The notes beneath the pieces are model-generated. The model had not been told where the DNA came from. It saw nothing but the letters and a program-made list of their open reading frames with translations, and did not search any database. From positions 1 through 33,654 of the forward strand of contig SCQV01000366.1 in assembly GCA_004299085.1 (NCBI GenBank): a stretch of 33,654 nucleotides of DNA. The letters are read 5' to 3'. This document shows, piece after piece, positions 25,772 to 33,654 of the stretch (positions are counted from its first letter, which is position 1; every line of letters begins with the position of its first letter). A program made the translations under genes and the position numbers. Source of the stretch: Chitinophagaceae bacterium. Lineage in GTDB: Bacteria; Bacteroidota; Bacteroidia; Chitinophagales; Chitinophagaceae.

Positions 25772-27253
25772 ATGAAAAATAGACACTATATTATCCTGCT
25801 GTTGCTTTCGGTGTTTGCTTCAGCCTGTTCGGATAAGTTCATTAATTTTACCCCCCCCTCCATTAACTCTGCCGAAGGGTTCTTCAATACAAAAGAAGGT
25901 GTTGACCAGGCAGTAATTGGGGCTTACAACGGGCTTCAGGAAGTGGAAGCCTCTAATTTTGCTGAGTTGATGAATGAGGAAAGATCAGATAATGTATGGA
26001 CTCCATCGGTTGTCTCGAGTTATAATGACCTTTCCGTCCAGAAGTTTTTGGTATCCTCCAGTGAACCATTCTTAGATGACGCATGGTCTGATACTTATGA
26101 CGTAATCCACCGGTGTAATCTGGTACTGGAGAATATCGGGAGTGTATCTTTCAGCGATACCACATTAAAGAGTCAGTATATTGGGCAGATGGAATTCATA
26201 AGAGCACTTATGTATTTTGACTTAGTAAGATACTTCGGAGGGGTTCCTCTTGTAACCAAAAGTGTAACTCCGGAGGAGGCAACCAAGATAAAGCGGGCAA
26301 CAGTCCAGGAAACATATAATTTAATCATAAATGATTTGAAAGATGCCATTAATAGATTGCCCAAAACTTATGCTGGGGCAGATATAGGCAGGGCGACTAA
26401 ATATTCGGCGGAAGGATTGTTAGGCCGGGTTTATGTTGCCATGGGTGGCTATCCCTTGAAAGCCCCCATGTGGTCAGCAGCAAAGGGGCTCTTTGAAGAT
26501 ATTATTTCTTCCGGGCAATTCCAGTTTCTGCCAACCTATGCAGGTGTCTTTAATTTGGCTAACGAAAATGGTCCTCAATGCGTATTCTACGTCCAGTTTA
26601 AGGCCGGGGCTAATGACGTAGGGAATCCTATACCTACCAGGAATGCTGATAATGACGTAAACCCCAGTACCTTCCCGTTTGGCGGCAGCCCTGATGCCCC
26701 GATAGTTTCTCAGGACCTTATAGATAGCTATGAGCCGGGAGATGTACGCTATGCCCATGATATACGCCTGAAGTGGGTCAATAAGTCCGGCGACACAGTA
26801 TCCAATCTGCCAACTATTCAAAAATTTGCACAGGGAACACCAGCTAAGGCGAGTGATTGGGATATCAACTGGCCGGTAATCAGATATGGGGATGTGTTAA
26901 TGATGTATGCTGAATGCCTGAATGAATTAGGATACGACCCTAACGGACAGGCGATGCAAATATTAAATATGGTTCGAACCAGAGCCGGATTACCATCTAA
27001 AACACCGGCTGAAATACCAAACCAACAGGCATTCAGGGCGGCAATGGAAGAGGAGAGAAGACATGAATTTGTAGGGGAGAATTTCCGGTGGAATGACTTG
27101 GTCAGGACAGACATGGCCTTTGATACAATGAAACATTTTCTGGGTGAATTTGGAATGGGGAATAATCTGAAAAGCAGGGATCAATATCTCTATCCAATCC
27201 CCCTGCAAGTCTTAGAGGTTAACCCCTCTATGAGCCAAAACCCTGGTTATTGA
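25772..27253 (+). CDS. Second SusD/RagB-family outer-membrane lipoprotein
   Basis: This 493-residue partner of the preceding SusC is taken from the ATG at 25772, which gives a compact lipoprotein signal (MKNRHYIILLLLSVFASAC, lipid Cys19). An earlier in-frame ATG at 25751 overlaps the SusC stop. Standard SusD features are WSDTYDVIHRCNLVLENIG, GQMEFIRALMYFDLVRYFGG, VIRYGDVLMMYAECLNELG, RRHEFVGENFRWNDLVR and the terminal YPIPLQVLEVNPSMSQNPGY. It belongs to the classic SusD (PF14322/PF07980) group, unlike the SusD-like_2 protein of the first pair. The 252 bp between it and the next gene hold no recognisable element. Confidence 0.95.
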   Translation: MKNRHYIILLLLSVFASACSDKFINFTPPSINSAEGFFNTKEGVDQAVIGAYNGLQEVEASNFAELMNEERSDNVWTPSVVSSYNDLSVQKFLVSSSEPFLDDAWSDTYDVIHRCNLVLENIGSVSFSDTTLKSQYIGQMEFIRALMYFDLVRYFGGVPLVTKSVTPEEATKIKRATVQETYNLIINDLKDAINRLPKTYAGADIGRATKYSAEGLLGRVYVAMGGYPLKAPMWSAAKGLFEDIISSGQFQFLPTYAGVFNLANENGPQCVFYVQFKAGANDVGNPIPTRNADNDVNPSTFPFGGSPDAPIVSQDLIDSYEPGDVRYAHDIRLKWVNKSGDTVSNLPTIQKFAQGTPAKASDWDINWPVIRYGDVLMMYAECLNELGYDPNGQAMQILNMVRTRAGLPSKTPAEIPNQQAFRAAMEEERRHEFVGENFRWNDLVRTDMAFDTMKHFLGEFGMGNNLKSRDQYLYPIPLQVLEVNPSMSQNPGY

Positions 27254-27505
27254 AACTAATATCTATTTTAATCCGGCAGAACAGTGGAGCAATTAGTACA
27301 TTGCTGATTGAGATTCTGTTTCTTAAAAGTGTAACAGACTTGAAAAACAATCTAGGGGTCTATAATAATAGAATGAATTTGTTAGACAACTTCTGAAACG
27401 TATTACTGTATTGGTTCTGGTGGAATAGTCAGAGAAAGTAAGCGAATAAATGGGCTATACAAATCCTGTTCGAAAACTGATTTAATTTAAAATAATTTGT
27501 TCAAA

Positions 27506-28708
27506 ATGAAAAAATTGATTGTGTTCTCTGTACTTCCCTTAGTGATGCCGCTGGTTTACCTTGTTGGGATTCAAACCAGTATGGCGGCTAATTTAAATGT
27601 AGGAAAGGTACTCTATAGTAACTCGATCCAGAATGAACCAACTATTTGGAAAGAGTCGGACGGTGAGATGGCTTCAGATACTTCGGTTAATCCCCAACAA
27701 ATATTTTTCCATTTTCGTAAAACCCAAATTCTCTTTAATGCTAATATCCTTAATGGAAGAAAGTATTGTGCATTCCCTTCAACTGTTAAATTGAATGATT
27801 CGACTGTTTTAATATCTTATAAGAGAGGATATGCCCATTACAAAGATACTGGGTTTGTGGGTCTAATTAGGTACGATCCAAGGATAATGAAGGTAATCAG
27901 TAGAGGTCCCATATATAAAACTAAATATAATAATCAGAATACGGAAATTCTTAAAATGCCCAATGGAGACGTAGTTATATACGTTGACAGACAAATGCCT
28001 GGTCCTAAAAAAAGGATAGGGCTTGAAGAGCTAAGATCAACGGACGACGGAATTACTTGGAAGGATATGGGAACTGTCGGGTTAGTTAATGGGGTTCAAT
28101 TTGGTTATGCATTTGATGATTACATTGAGGGGCACACGATATATGCCTTATGGATGACGTTCCCGGAACTTAGGGGATCCGAAGGCGAAAGAAGTGTTCA
28201 CGTGGTTAAGTCAAATAATAATGGTGAGTCCTGGACAGACATAAAGGATCTAACCAAAGCTTATAAAAAAGCGTTTAATGAATCTACTCTTGTAAAGTAC
28301 AATAATGGATTTCTAATTGTGGCTAGAGCGGATGAAAAAGGTTCAGCATTTATATTTAAAACGGATTCCAATTTTAACCTAATCAAAGAGAAGAATCTTT
28401 CTTCAGTATATTCATGTATTGATGCAATCGGTAGGCCAAAACTATTTGTGAAGGATGGATCATATTATATGATTTGTAGAAATAATAGCTGTTTGTTTTT
28501 TTATAAGATTAATCCTGCAACCTTGAGCATTGAAAAATGGGCAAGACTTTATAGAAGCCCAGGATGGGGGGGGGATGCTCATTATGCTGAGCCCTATTTC
28601 CAACAAGAAGGTAATAAGACTTATTTTAATGTTATAGATTATTTTCCTGTAAACAGTCGTTTCCCTGAAATAGTGCGATTTGAATTTAAATGGGCAGAAC
28701 TCAGATAG
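27506..28708 (+). CDS. Secreted BNR-repeat (sialidase-fold) protein
   Basis: This 400-residue protein starts at the ATG 27506; the longer frame uses a TTG at 27497. A signal peptide (KKLIVFSVLPLVMPLVYLVG, then SMAA) is clear. Two Asp-box turns are visible, STDDGITW at residues 178-185 and SNNNGESW at 236-243, the mark of sialidase/BNR beta-propellers. I do not see a convincing FRIP motif or the full Arg triad of GH33 sialidases, so activity on sialic acid is not shown. It lies 76 bp before the sialic-acid-lyase-like gene. It probably binds or cleaves the terminal sugar that the lyase later splits, or it is a lyase or hydrolase of another propeller family. Confidence 0.75.
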   Translation: MKKLIVFSVLPLVMPLVYLVGIQTSMAANLNVGKVLYSNSIQNEPTIWKESDGEMASDTSVNPQQIFFHFRKTQILFNANILNGRKYCAFPSTVKLNDSTVLISYKRGYAHYKDTGFVGLIRYDPRIMKVISRGPIYKTKYNNQNTEILKMPNGDVVIYVDRQMPGPKKRIGLEELRSTDDGITWKDMGTVGLVNGVQFGYAFDDYIEGHTIYALWMTFPELRGSEGERSVHVVKSNNNGESWTDIKDLTKAYKKAFNESTLVKYNNGFLIVARADEKGSAFIFKTDSNFNLIKEKNLSSVYSCIDAIGRPKLFVKDGSYYMICRNNSCLFFYKINPATLSIEKWARLYRSPGWGGDAHYAEPYFQQEGNKTYFNVIDYFPVNSRFPEIVRFEFKWAELR

Positions 28709-28784
28709 GGAGAAAGCTTATACTATGATTCTTGGTGTCTTTCTACCGTGATCATGAAGTTAAAATTAAAAACATAAAATTAAT

Positions 28785-29702
28785 ATGATATTTAAAAAGA
28801 TTGAAGGGTTAGTAGCCCCTGTATTTACGCCAATGGCTCCAGACGGGAGCTTAAATTTGGCGAAAATAGAAGAATATGCCAAAGACCTAATGGGGAAAGG
28901 ATTATCTGGAGTTTTTGTCTTGGGATCCTCTGGAGAAGGACTTCTTTTAAATACCGAAGAGAGAAAAGAGGTAGTTGAAAGGTGGTCTCGTTATACAAGT
29001 GAAAGATTTAAGCTAATTGTCCATGTCGGAGCAACAAGTTACCGGGAAGCCCAGGAACTCGCAATACATGCCCAGGAGCACAACGCCTTTGCTATTTCGA
29101 GTATGGGGCCTTCCTTCTTACAACCAAAACGAACGGAAGAATTAGTGATGTACTGTTACCAGATAGCATCAGTTGTACCTGAATTGCCATTCTATTATTA
29201 TCATATCCCGATCAGGTCTGGGGTGACGGTTAATATGTGTGCTTTTTTAAAAAGTGCTTCAAAAAAGATACCCAACCTGGTTGGTATTAAATACACGGAT
29301 TCTAATCTTATGGAACTGCAGCAATGTCTCAATTTAGATAATAATAAGTTTGATATACTTTACGGTTCTGATGCCTCTCTAGTTTGTGGACTTACCTTAG
29401 GAATTAATGGAGGGATAGGGACCACCTATAATTTCATGCCGCATGTTTATTATAAGATGATTGAGGCATTTAAGAAAAAGGATATTTTAGAAGCCAGAAA
29501 GCACCAATGGTTTTCAGTTCAGGTAAATGATATTATAGCCCGATACGGAGGAGGGATCGTTGCCGGTAAAGTAATTGAAAAATTAATAGGAATAGATTGT
29601 GGCCCATGCAGGTCGCCTCTCAAGAATTTAACTCAGGCGGAGGTTGGCTTAATGCAAAAAGAACTTGAGTCAATTGGCTTTTTCGAAAAAGCGCTTAATT
29701 AA
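28785..29702 (+). CDS. N-acetylneuraminate lyase-like aldolase (DapA/NAL superfamily)
   Basis: This 305-residue cytosolic class I aldolase is the normal length for the family. GSSGE (47-51) binds the carboxylate, Tyr139 in FYYYHIP is the proton relay, and Lys169 in LVGIKYTDSN is the Schiff-base lysine. GGIGTTYNFM (209-218) is the sialate-lyase form of the motif rather than that of dihydrodipicolinate synthase. PFYYYHIP and EGLLLNTEERKEVVERW look most like the animal-type NPL subgroup. The E. coli enzyme binds the sugar tail with Asp191-Glu192; here the pair is Asp196-Ala197. It probably splits a sialic-acid-like or other 2-keto-3-deoxy sugar acid into pyruvate and an aldose. The neighbouring BNR protein and transporter support this, but no N-acylmannosamine epimerase or kinase is present. 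Confidence 0.85.
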   Translation: MIFKKIEGLVAPVFTPMAPDGSLNLAKIEEYAKDLMGKGLSGVFVLGSSGEGLLLNTEERKEVVERWSRYTSERFKLIVHVGATSYREAQELAIHAQEHNAFAISSMGPSFLQPKRTEELVMYCYQIASVVPELPFYYYHIPIRSGVTVNMCAFLKSASKKIPNLVGIKYTDSNLMELQQCLNLDNNKFDILYGSDASLVCGLTLGINGGIGTTYNFMPHVYYKMIEAFKKKDILEARKHQWFSVQVNDIIARYGGGIVAGKVIEKLIGIDCGPCRSPLKNLTQAEVGLMQKELESIGFFEKALN

Positions 29703-29829
29703 ATTTAATAAACCGACCTAATCTGGGGAAAATGATTAGTCAGTATAGCCATAGGGTTATTTTAATATAATAAAGGAAATGAATAGAAAGACTCAACATT
29801 AAAGATATTATTAATTCATTGAAAGTAAT

Positions 29830-31095
29830 ATGCCAATATCTTCAGTACCCCATGTTTCTATAGGGCAACCTATTAAAAAAGATATACTTCCCGGCGCGTG
29901 GGTTGTGGTGGCATTGCTCTCCTTTGTAGGAACGTTAAATTATCTGGATCGTACTACCATCACTACGATGAGAGATTCGATTACTGCTGCAATTCCAATG
30001 AATAATGCCCAGTTCGGATTATTAACTTCTGTCTTTTTATGGGTATATGGTATTTCAAGCCCGTTTGTAGGCTTTTTGGCAGACAGATTCAGTAAAAGCA
30101 AGGTTATTATTTTAAGCCTGATTGTCTGGTCGGTAGCCACGGTTATAACAGGATTCTGCAAGACATTCGATGAATTATTAGCTACAAGGATACTAATGGG
30201 TATTAGTGAAGCATGTTACATTCCGGCTTCATTGGCTCTTATCATGGATTACCATAAGGGATCTACTCGTTCCCTGGCTACTGGAATAAATATGGTTGGG
30301 CTAATGGTCGGGTCAAGTTTGGGGTTTTTAGGGGGGTGGATAGCAGAACATCATAGCTGGAATTTTGCATTCCATATTTTCGGCATTATAGGTATTGCCT
30401 ATTCTTTATTCTTGATATTTGTCCTTCGGGATGCCCCCAGAAATATATTAACTCCAGTGGAAAAGCAGGGGCAAAAGAAGATCCGCTTCTTTGATACTGT
30501 GAAGTCTCTTTTGAGCATTCGCTCATATATTCTAATGCTCATCTTTTGGGCGCTACTTGGTATTGTGGGGTGGCTAATTGTAGGATGGCTACCTACTTAC
30601 TTCCAGGACCATTTTCATCTTTCTCAGAGTATGGCAGGTTTATATGCTACAGGGTTTCTTTATCCATCTGGCATAGTCGGCTTACTTTTAGGTGGGTTTG
30701 TAGCTGATAGGTGGAATAAGCTCAACCCAAGAGCCAGAATTCTTACTCCAGTCATTGGGCTTTGTGTGGCTGCCCCCAGTGTTTTTATTGCCAGCTATAC
30801 AAATGCACTCCCGCTAGCAATCGTGTTCTTTATTGCCTATTATCTAATGCGTACATTTAGTGATACCAACCTGATGCCTATATTATCTATGGTAGCAGAC
30901 TCAAACCACCGGGCAACTGGATATGGGATTTTAAATTTGTTTGCCACAATTGTAGGAGGGATTGGTATCTATGTAGGAGGTACATTAAAGGATTCTCATA
31001 TTGGTTTTAACATAATTTTTCAATCCGCCTCTGTTCTTCTGCTCATTTGTGCAGGGTTATTATATTTCGTAAAGTCGAATGGAAAAAAGAGATAA
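29830..31095 (+). CDS. MFS transporter of the anion:cation symporter (ACS) type
   Basis: This 421-residue inner-membrane importer has about twelve hydrophobic segments. TLNYLDRTTI in the first helix is the 'NY.DR' mark of the ACS family (ExuT, GarP, sialin-like), which carries organic anions such as hexuronates and sialic acids. GFLADRFSKSKVI is the 2-3 loop motif, and RILMGISEACYIPASLALIMDY is the helix 4-5 region. The N-terminal 25 residues are hydrophilic. It lies 127 bp after the lyase. It is the natural carrier for an acidic sugar released in the periplasm by the BNR protein and hydrolase. Confidence 0.88.
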   Translation: MPISSVPHVSIGQPIKKDILPGAWVVVALLSFVGTLNYLDRTTITTMRDSITAAIPMNNAQFGLLTSVFLWVYGISSPFVGFLADRFSKSKVIILSLIVWSVATVITGFCKTFDELLATRILMGISEACYIPASLALIMDYHKGSTRSLATGINMVGLMVGSSLGFLGGWIAEHHSWNFAFHIFGIIGIAYSLFLIFVLRDAPRNILTPVEKQGQKKIRFFDTVKSLLSIRSYILMLIFWALLGIVGWLIVGWLPTYFQDHFHLSQSMAGLYATGFLYPSGIVGLLLGGFVADRWNKLNPRARILTPVIGLCVAAPSVFIASYTNALPLAIVFFIAYYLMRTFSDTNLMPILSMVADSNHRATGYGILNLFATIVGGIGIYVGGTLKDSHIGFNIIFQSASVLLLICAGLLYFVKSNGKKR

Positions 31096-31189
31096 TATTA
31101 AGCATTTGATGTCTATCTAAAAGGCTCGCTTTATAATGAAATGGAAATCATAAAATGAGGATAAATTGTATTCTCAATATAAGTATATC

Positions 31190-31993
31190 ATGAAAAAAAT
31201 CTATATAGTGGCTGTTCTTTTATTTTATGATATAAACTCCCTAAAGGCGCAGCCAAAAAGAAACCCAATAGTGGATACCATAATTACAATCTGTGGGAGG
31301 GAAACATACATTTCATATCCTATAGATATAAAAGAAAAGTATCCTGTAGTTATGGCTATTCATGGTAGTGGAAGGGGAGCCTTAAGTTACGATCCTAATT
31401 CTAAGTTGAGCTCTCCTTTTTATATACACCAAAGAAATTTGGCAGTAGATCATGGCTTTATGTTTGTTGTTATTTCAAACGGTGCCGATACATGGGGAAC
31501 TGACGAAGGATTGAAAAGGTTAGATTCCCTTTATAATTATATTTACGACAAGTACAACGTAAAAAAAAGATGGATACTTTGGGCAACATCGGCCGGAGGT
31601 GTTTTATTGGCACGGTTTATTAAAGATAACCCGGACAAAGTATGTAAAGCCCTTGGGACTTTTCCTGTGTATAATTTAAGATATGAGTATTTTCATTTGA
31701 AAAGTGCTCATAGCGCTTGGGGTACCGACACTACTGAAATGAACAGAATAAATCCAATTAATTATCCCCAAGCTTTTACAAATATTCCATATCTAATTTT
31801 CCATGGAAGGAATGATACTGCTGTACCGGTAAAAATAAACTCCATCAGATTAGAGAAGGAGGTAAATAACATAGGAGGGCATGTGATGCTTCACATAGTT
31901 CCCGGTGGGCATAGTACACACAATTGGCATGTTTACGATGATAAGGTTATTATTAGATTTTTATTGAATAAATGCCCCTATCGTAAATCCTGA
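31190..31993 (+). CDS. Secreted alpha/beta-hydrolase, probable esterase
   Basis: This 267-residue protein starts at the ATG 31190; the 24-bp longer frame needs a TTG. A signal peptide is present (KKIYIVAVLLFYDINSLKAQ). The hydrolase core shows the HGSGRGALSY oxyanion region, a nucleophile elbow WATSAGG with Ser134, Asp209 in HGRNDTAVPV and His241 in PGGHSTHNWH, a full Ser-Asp-His triad. The elbow has Ala where Gly is usual (A-x-S-x-G). The nearest groups are PHB-depolymerase/feruloyl-esterase-like and prolyl-oligopeptidase-like hydrolases. As the last gene of the module it may remove acyl groups from the glycan or sugar acid before transport, as sialate O-acetylesterases do; that role is inferred. 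Confidence 0.78.
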   Translation: MKKIYIVAVLLFYDINSLKAQPKRNPIVDTIITICGRETYISYPIDIKEKYPVVMAIHGSGRGALSYDPNSKLSSPFYIHQRNLAVDHGFMFVVISNGADTWGTDEGLKRLDSLYNYIYDKYNVKKRWILWATSAGGVLLARFIKDNPDKVCKALGTFPVYNLRYEYFHLKSAHSAWGTDTTEMNRINPINYPQAFTNIPYLIFHGRNDTAVPVKINSIRLEKEVNNIGGHVMLHIVPGGHSTHNWHVYDDKVIIRFLLNKCPYRKS

Positions 31994-32226
31994 TCGGCGA
32001 TGTATAAGCCATCTTTCCAAAATAAATCACATGATATTTAAGAGACATCAAGTTCAATATTGGTTTGGAAAATCAACGGGCTTGGTTTTCGTTTGAAATC
32101 AGGAGGTGCCTATTAATTTTTCTTGACTTTGACACCATGTTATTTGTTTAATGCATAACTAATTGTTTTATTATTTTTGAAACACCGAAAAGGGTTTTCC
32201 GGCTATGGAAAGGTTATATTAGGAGC

Positions 32227-32656
32227 ATGCCTGTACGAAAGAAAATAAACAACAGTGATATTGTCAGTTTCCAGATAATAGACAAAAGCCAGGGGAACCA
32301 CCGGGTAGTTAAGACAATAGGAAGCGGCAAAGAGCAAGCTATAATTCAATCACTCTCTGAGGAAGGAAAGAAATGGATAGAAACGCACTTAGGCCAACAG
32401 GATATGTTTCTACCGGCAAATCAGGCAGAGGAAGAGAAACAGACCATAGAATATTGGGTATCTAATATTGAAGGTATCCTCTTAAGCGGTACGCAACTGG
32501 TGTTGGAAAATATATATTTATAACACCATTGGATTCGATAAGCTGGGAGACGATATTCTAAAGCATATAGTGATTGCCCGATTAAGTCGGCCTTTAAGTA
32601 AATCTGCAACCATAGCATGTCTGAAAGAGCATTTAGATGGATTTATTATTCTATAA
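32227..32656 (+). pseudogene. IS1634-like transposase remnant, frameshifted and truncated
   Basis: The first 98 codons read VRKKINNSDIVSFQIIDKSQ and WIETHLGQQDMF, like the start of IS1634/IS4-group transposases (basic start, 'IDKS.G...VKTIGS'). The frame stops at 32521, but in the +1 frame from 32522 it continues as NTIGFDKLGDDILKHIVIAR and LSRPLSKSATIACLKEHLDG, typical of the same proteins ('ARL..P.SK.AT..YL'), up to a stop at 32654. The DDE domain is missing. It is therefore a dead fragment at the right edge of the island. I see no terminal inverted repeats. The family was judged by motif memory. Confidence 0.65.
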
Positions 32657-33017
32657 AACCGGCCGCTTTTATAGACATATTTCCAAACAATTCGTCGCCC
32701 AACCTTAATCCAATAGACCCGTTTGACAGGGAAGATTCTCTGAATATGAACTCCTAAGTTTCTCTTTCAGTACCTCCAATCGGATTTGTTTTGCTGTATT
32801 ACCTTTTCATATGCGTTACGGGGAGTTGTATTACCAACAACACAAAATCCGGGATAACCTTTTGTTGAATGTTGTTTGTGGCCAACTGAATCTTTCCAAC
32901 GGGCTTTGGAAAGATTATACTACTTTATAGATCTTGGATATATTCTTTTCTGTCTCCTTATTAAAAATACAAGGTTTATCCGCAATCGTATGGAAACTCT
33001 AAAACATGGATTAACAT
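32657..33017. other. Non-coding stretch between transposase remnant and TPR gene
   Basis: No open frame of note and no RNA gene are visible. The region may contain further worn transposase sequence, but I could not recognise any motif in six frames. Confidence 0.4.
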
Positions 33018-33654
33018 TTAGTTGAGATTACCACTCTGAGAAATAGCATTTATCTGATTCTCATAACTTGTTATTTCACTCTTAGAGAAATTGTGACCTT
33101 GCATTGCCTGCTTTACTAGAGATTCAACTTCATTTTCTAAGCTATCATGGATCATATCAGGATAAGGCATTCCTTCACCGAGGCGTTCAGGCCATTCCCT
33201 GGATTCTGAAACTTTTTTTAAGGCGGCCTGGTATTTTTTCTGCTGAACCAACTGCAGCGCCCTCATCAATTTGACCTGTTTGTATAACAAATGTCCGTCT
33301 GTTGCTCCTTCATAGGGAAGAACATGAATATTATTCAATACTTTCTCAGCGGCTGGATATTCATCATTGCGCATCAGGCAATGGGCATAGAGCGTCGCCA
33401 CAATATAATTCCCGGGATCTTTCTTAAAATATGGTTCAATAGATTGTACCGCTTCATGATATCTCTTTTGTGCTAAAAGAAATTCAGTTAAATATTTCCC
33501 ATATCGCCAGTCTTCTATATTTAATGATGCCGCTTTCCTGTAATCATCTAAAATATTGGCCGTATCTGAAGTATTCCTCACTCTGGCAAGTGTTACATAA
33601 AGCGGTGCAAAGTTCGATTCCGGCGCTGTCTTTTCTAATATCTGTTCCGCCTCT
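33018..33654 (-). CDS. DUF5107-type TPR protein, C-terminal part (cut by window edge)
   Basis: The minus-strand frame is open to the right edge and codes for at least 211 residues; the GTG at 33581 is internal. Helical repeats of TPR type are visible (YGKYLTEFLLAQKRYHEAVQ, then YFKKDPGNYIVATLYAHCLM). ALKKVSESREWPERLGEGMP near the end matches the C-terminal 'REWPE.LG.G.PY' region that I know from long (about 1000-residue) Bacteroidota TPR proteins carrying a DUF5107 domain. The DUF5107 part would lie beyond the window. Such genes often sit in carbohydrate loci, but a function is not known. It is transcribed toward the island. Confidence 0.7.
   Translation of the reverse strand, partial: EAEQILEKTAPESNFAPLYVTLARVRNTSDTANILDDYRKAASLNIEDWRYGKYLTEFLLAQKRYHEAVQSIEPYFKKDPGNYIVATLYAHCLMRNDEYPAAEKVLNNIHVLPYEGATDGHLLYKQVKLMRALQLVQQKKYQAALKKVSESREWPERLGEGMPYPDMIHDSLENEVESLVKQAMQGHNFSKSEITSYENQINAISQSGNLN

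Noticed and set aside
26474-27208. Minus-strand frames of 72-115 codons inside SusD
   Set aside because: They lie wholly within a well-supported gene on the other strand, show no motif and are shadows of its codon pattern.
27506-29702. Firm call of a GH33 sialidase plus NanA
   Set aside because: Asp-boxes alone do not prove sialidase activity, the FRIP motif was not found and the lyase differs at a tail-binding residue.
1-33654. CRISPR array, prophage or defence system
   Set aside because: No regularly spaced repeats with spacers and no phage, Cas, restriction or toxin genes were recognised; all sizeable frames fit uptake, catabolism, regulation or IS remnants.

Overview
The window comes from the chromosome of a Bacteroidota bacterium, probably of the Sphingobacteriia/Chitinophagia branch. 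Support for this is two SusC/SusD pairs, a promoter -7 element of the TAnnTTTG type, the glnS N-terminus at the left edge, and a TPR protein of the DUF5107 type at the right edge. The DNA is AT-rich. Almost everything between about 1 kb and 32 kb is a carbohydrate-uptake and catabolism island. It is bounded on the left by glnS, a tRNA 3'-half remnant and a decayed ISAzo13-like transposase, and on the right by a decayed IS1634-like transposase and the DUF5107 gene.

Region A (1.0-9.9 kb) has an AraC-family regulator transcribed away from a six-gene set. The set encodes a sugar-porter MFS transporter, an L-fucose-isomerase-like protein, a PfkB sugar kinase, a class III aminotransferase, a neutral-ceramidase-fold amidase and a class I (DhnA/FbaB-type) aldolase. 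Isomerase, kinase and aldolase form a textbook uptake-isomerise-phosphorylate-cleave route. The aminotransferase and amidase make it unusual and suggest an N-containing (acylated amino) sugar, polyol or headgroup. Region B (10.0-18.4 kb) has a PhyH-type Fe(II)/2-oxoglutarate oxygenase, a SusC/SusD pair and a secreted beta-propeller hydrolase-like protein. The promoters of regions A and B share a paired 21-bp-spaced operator at exactly the same distance from the -7 element, so one AraC protein probably controls both.

Region C (18.9-32.0 kb) has a LacI regulator, transcribed divergently from a FAD-dependent oxidoreductase that is followed by a second SusC/SusD pair. Then come a BNR (sialidase-fold) protein, an N-acetylneuraminate-lyase-like aldolase, an ACS-type MFS transporter and a secreted alpha/beta hydrolase. 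Three LacI-type operators (GAAAnCGnTTTC) lie in the LacI/FAD divergent region, and a one-mismatch copy precedes the beta-propeller gene of region B, linking the modules. Region C looks like uptake and cleavage of a sialic-acid-like or other 2-keto acid sugar, but the lyase lacks one of the usual sialic-acid tail-binding residues.

The substrate of neither module can be named from sequence alone. I see no CRISPR array, intact tRNA or rRNA gene, phage genes or intact insertion sequence.
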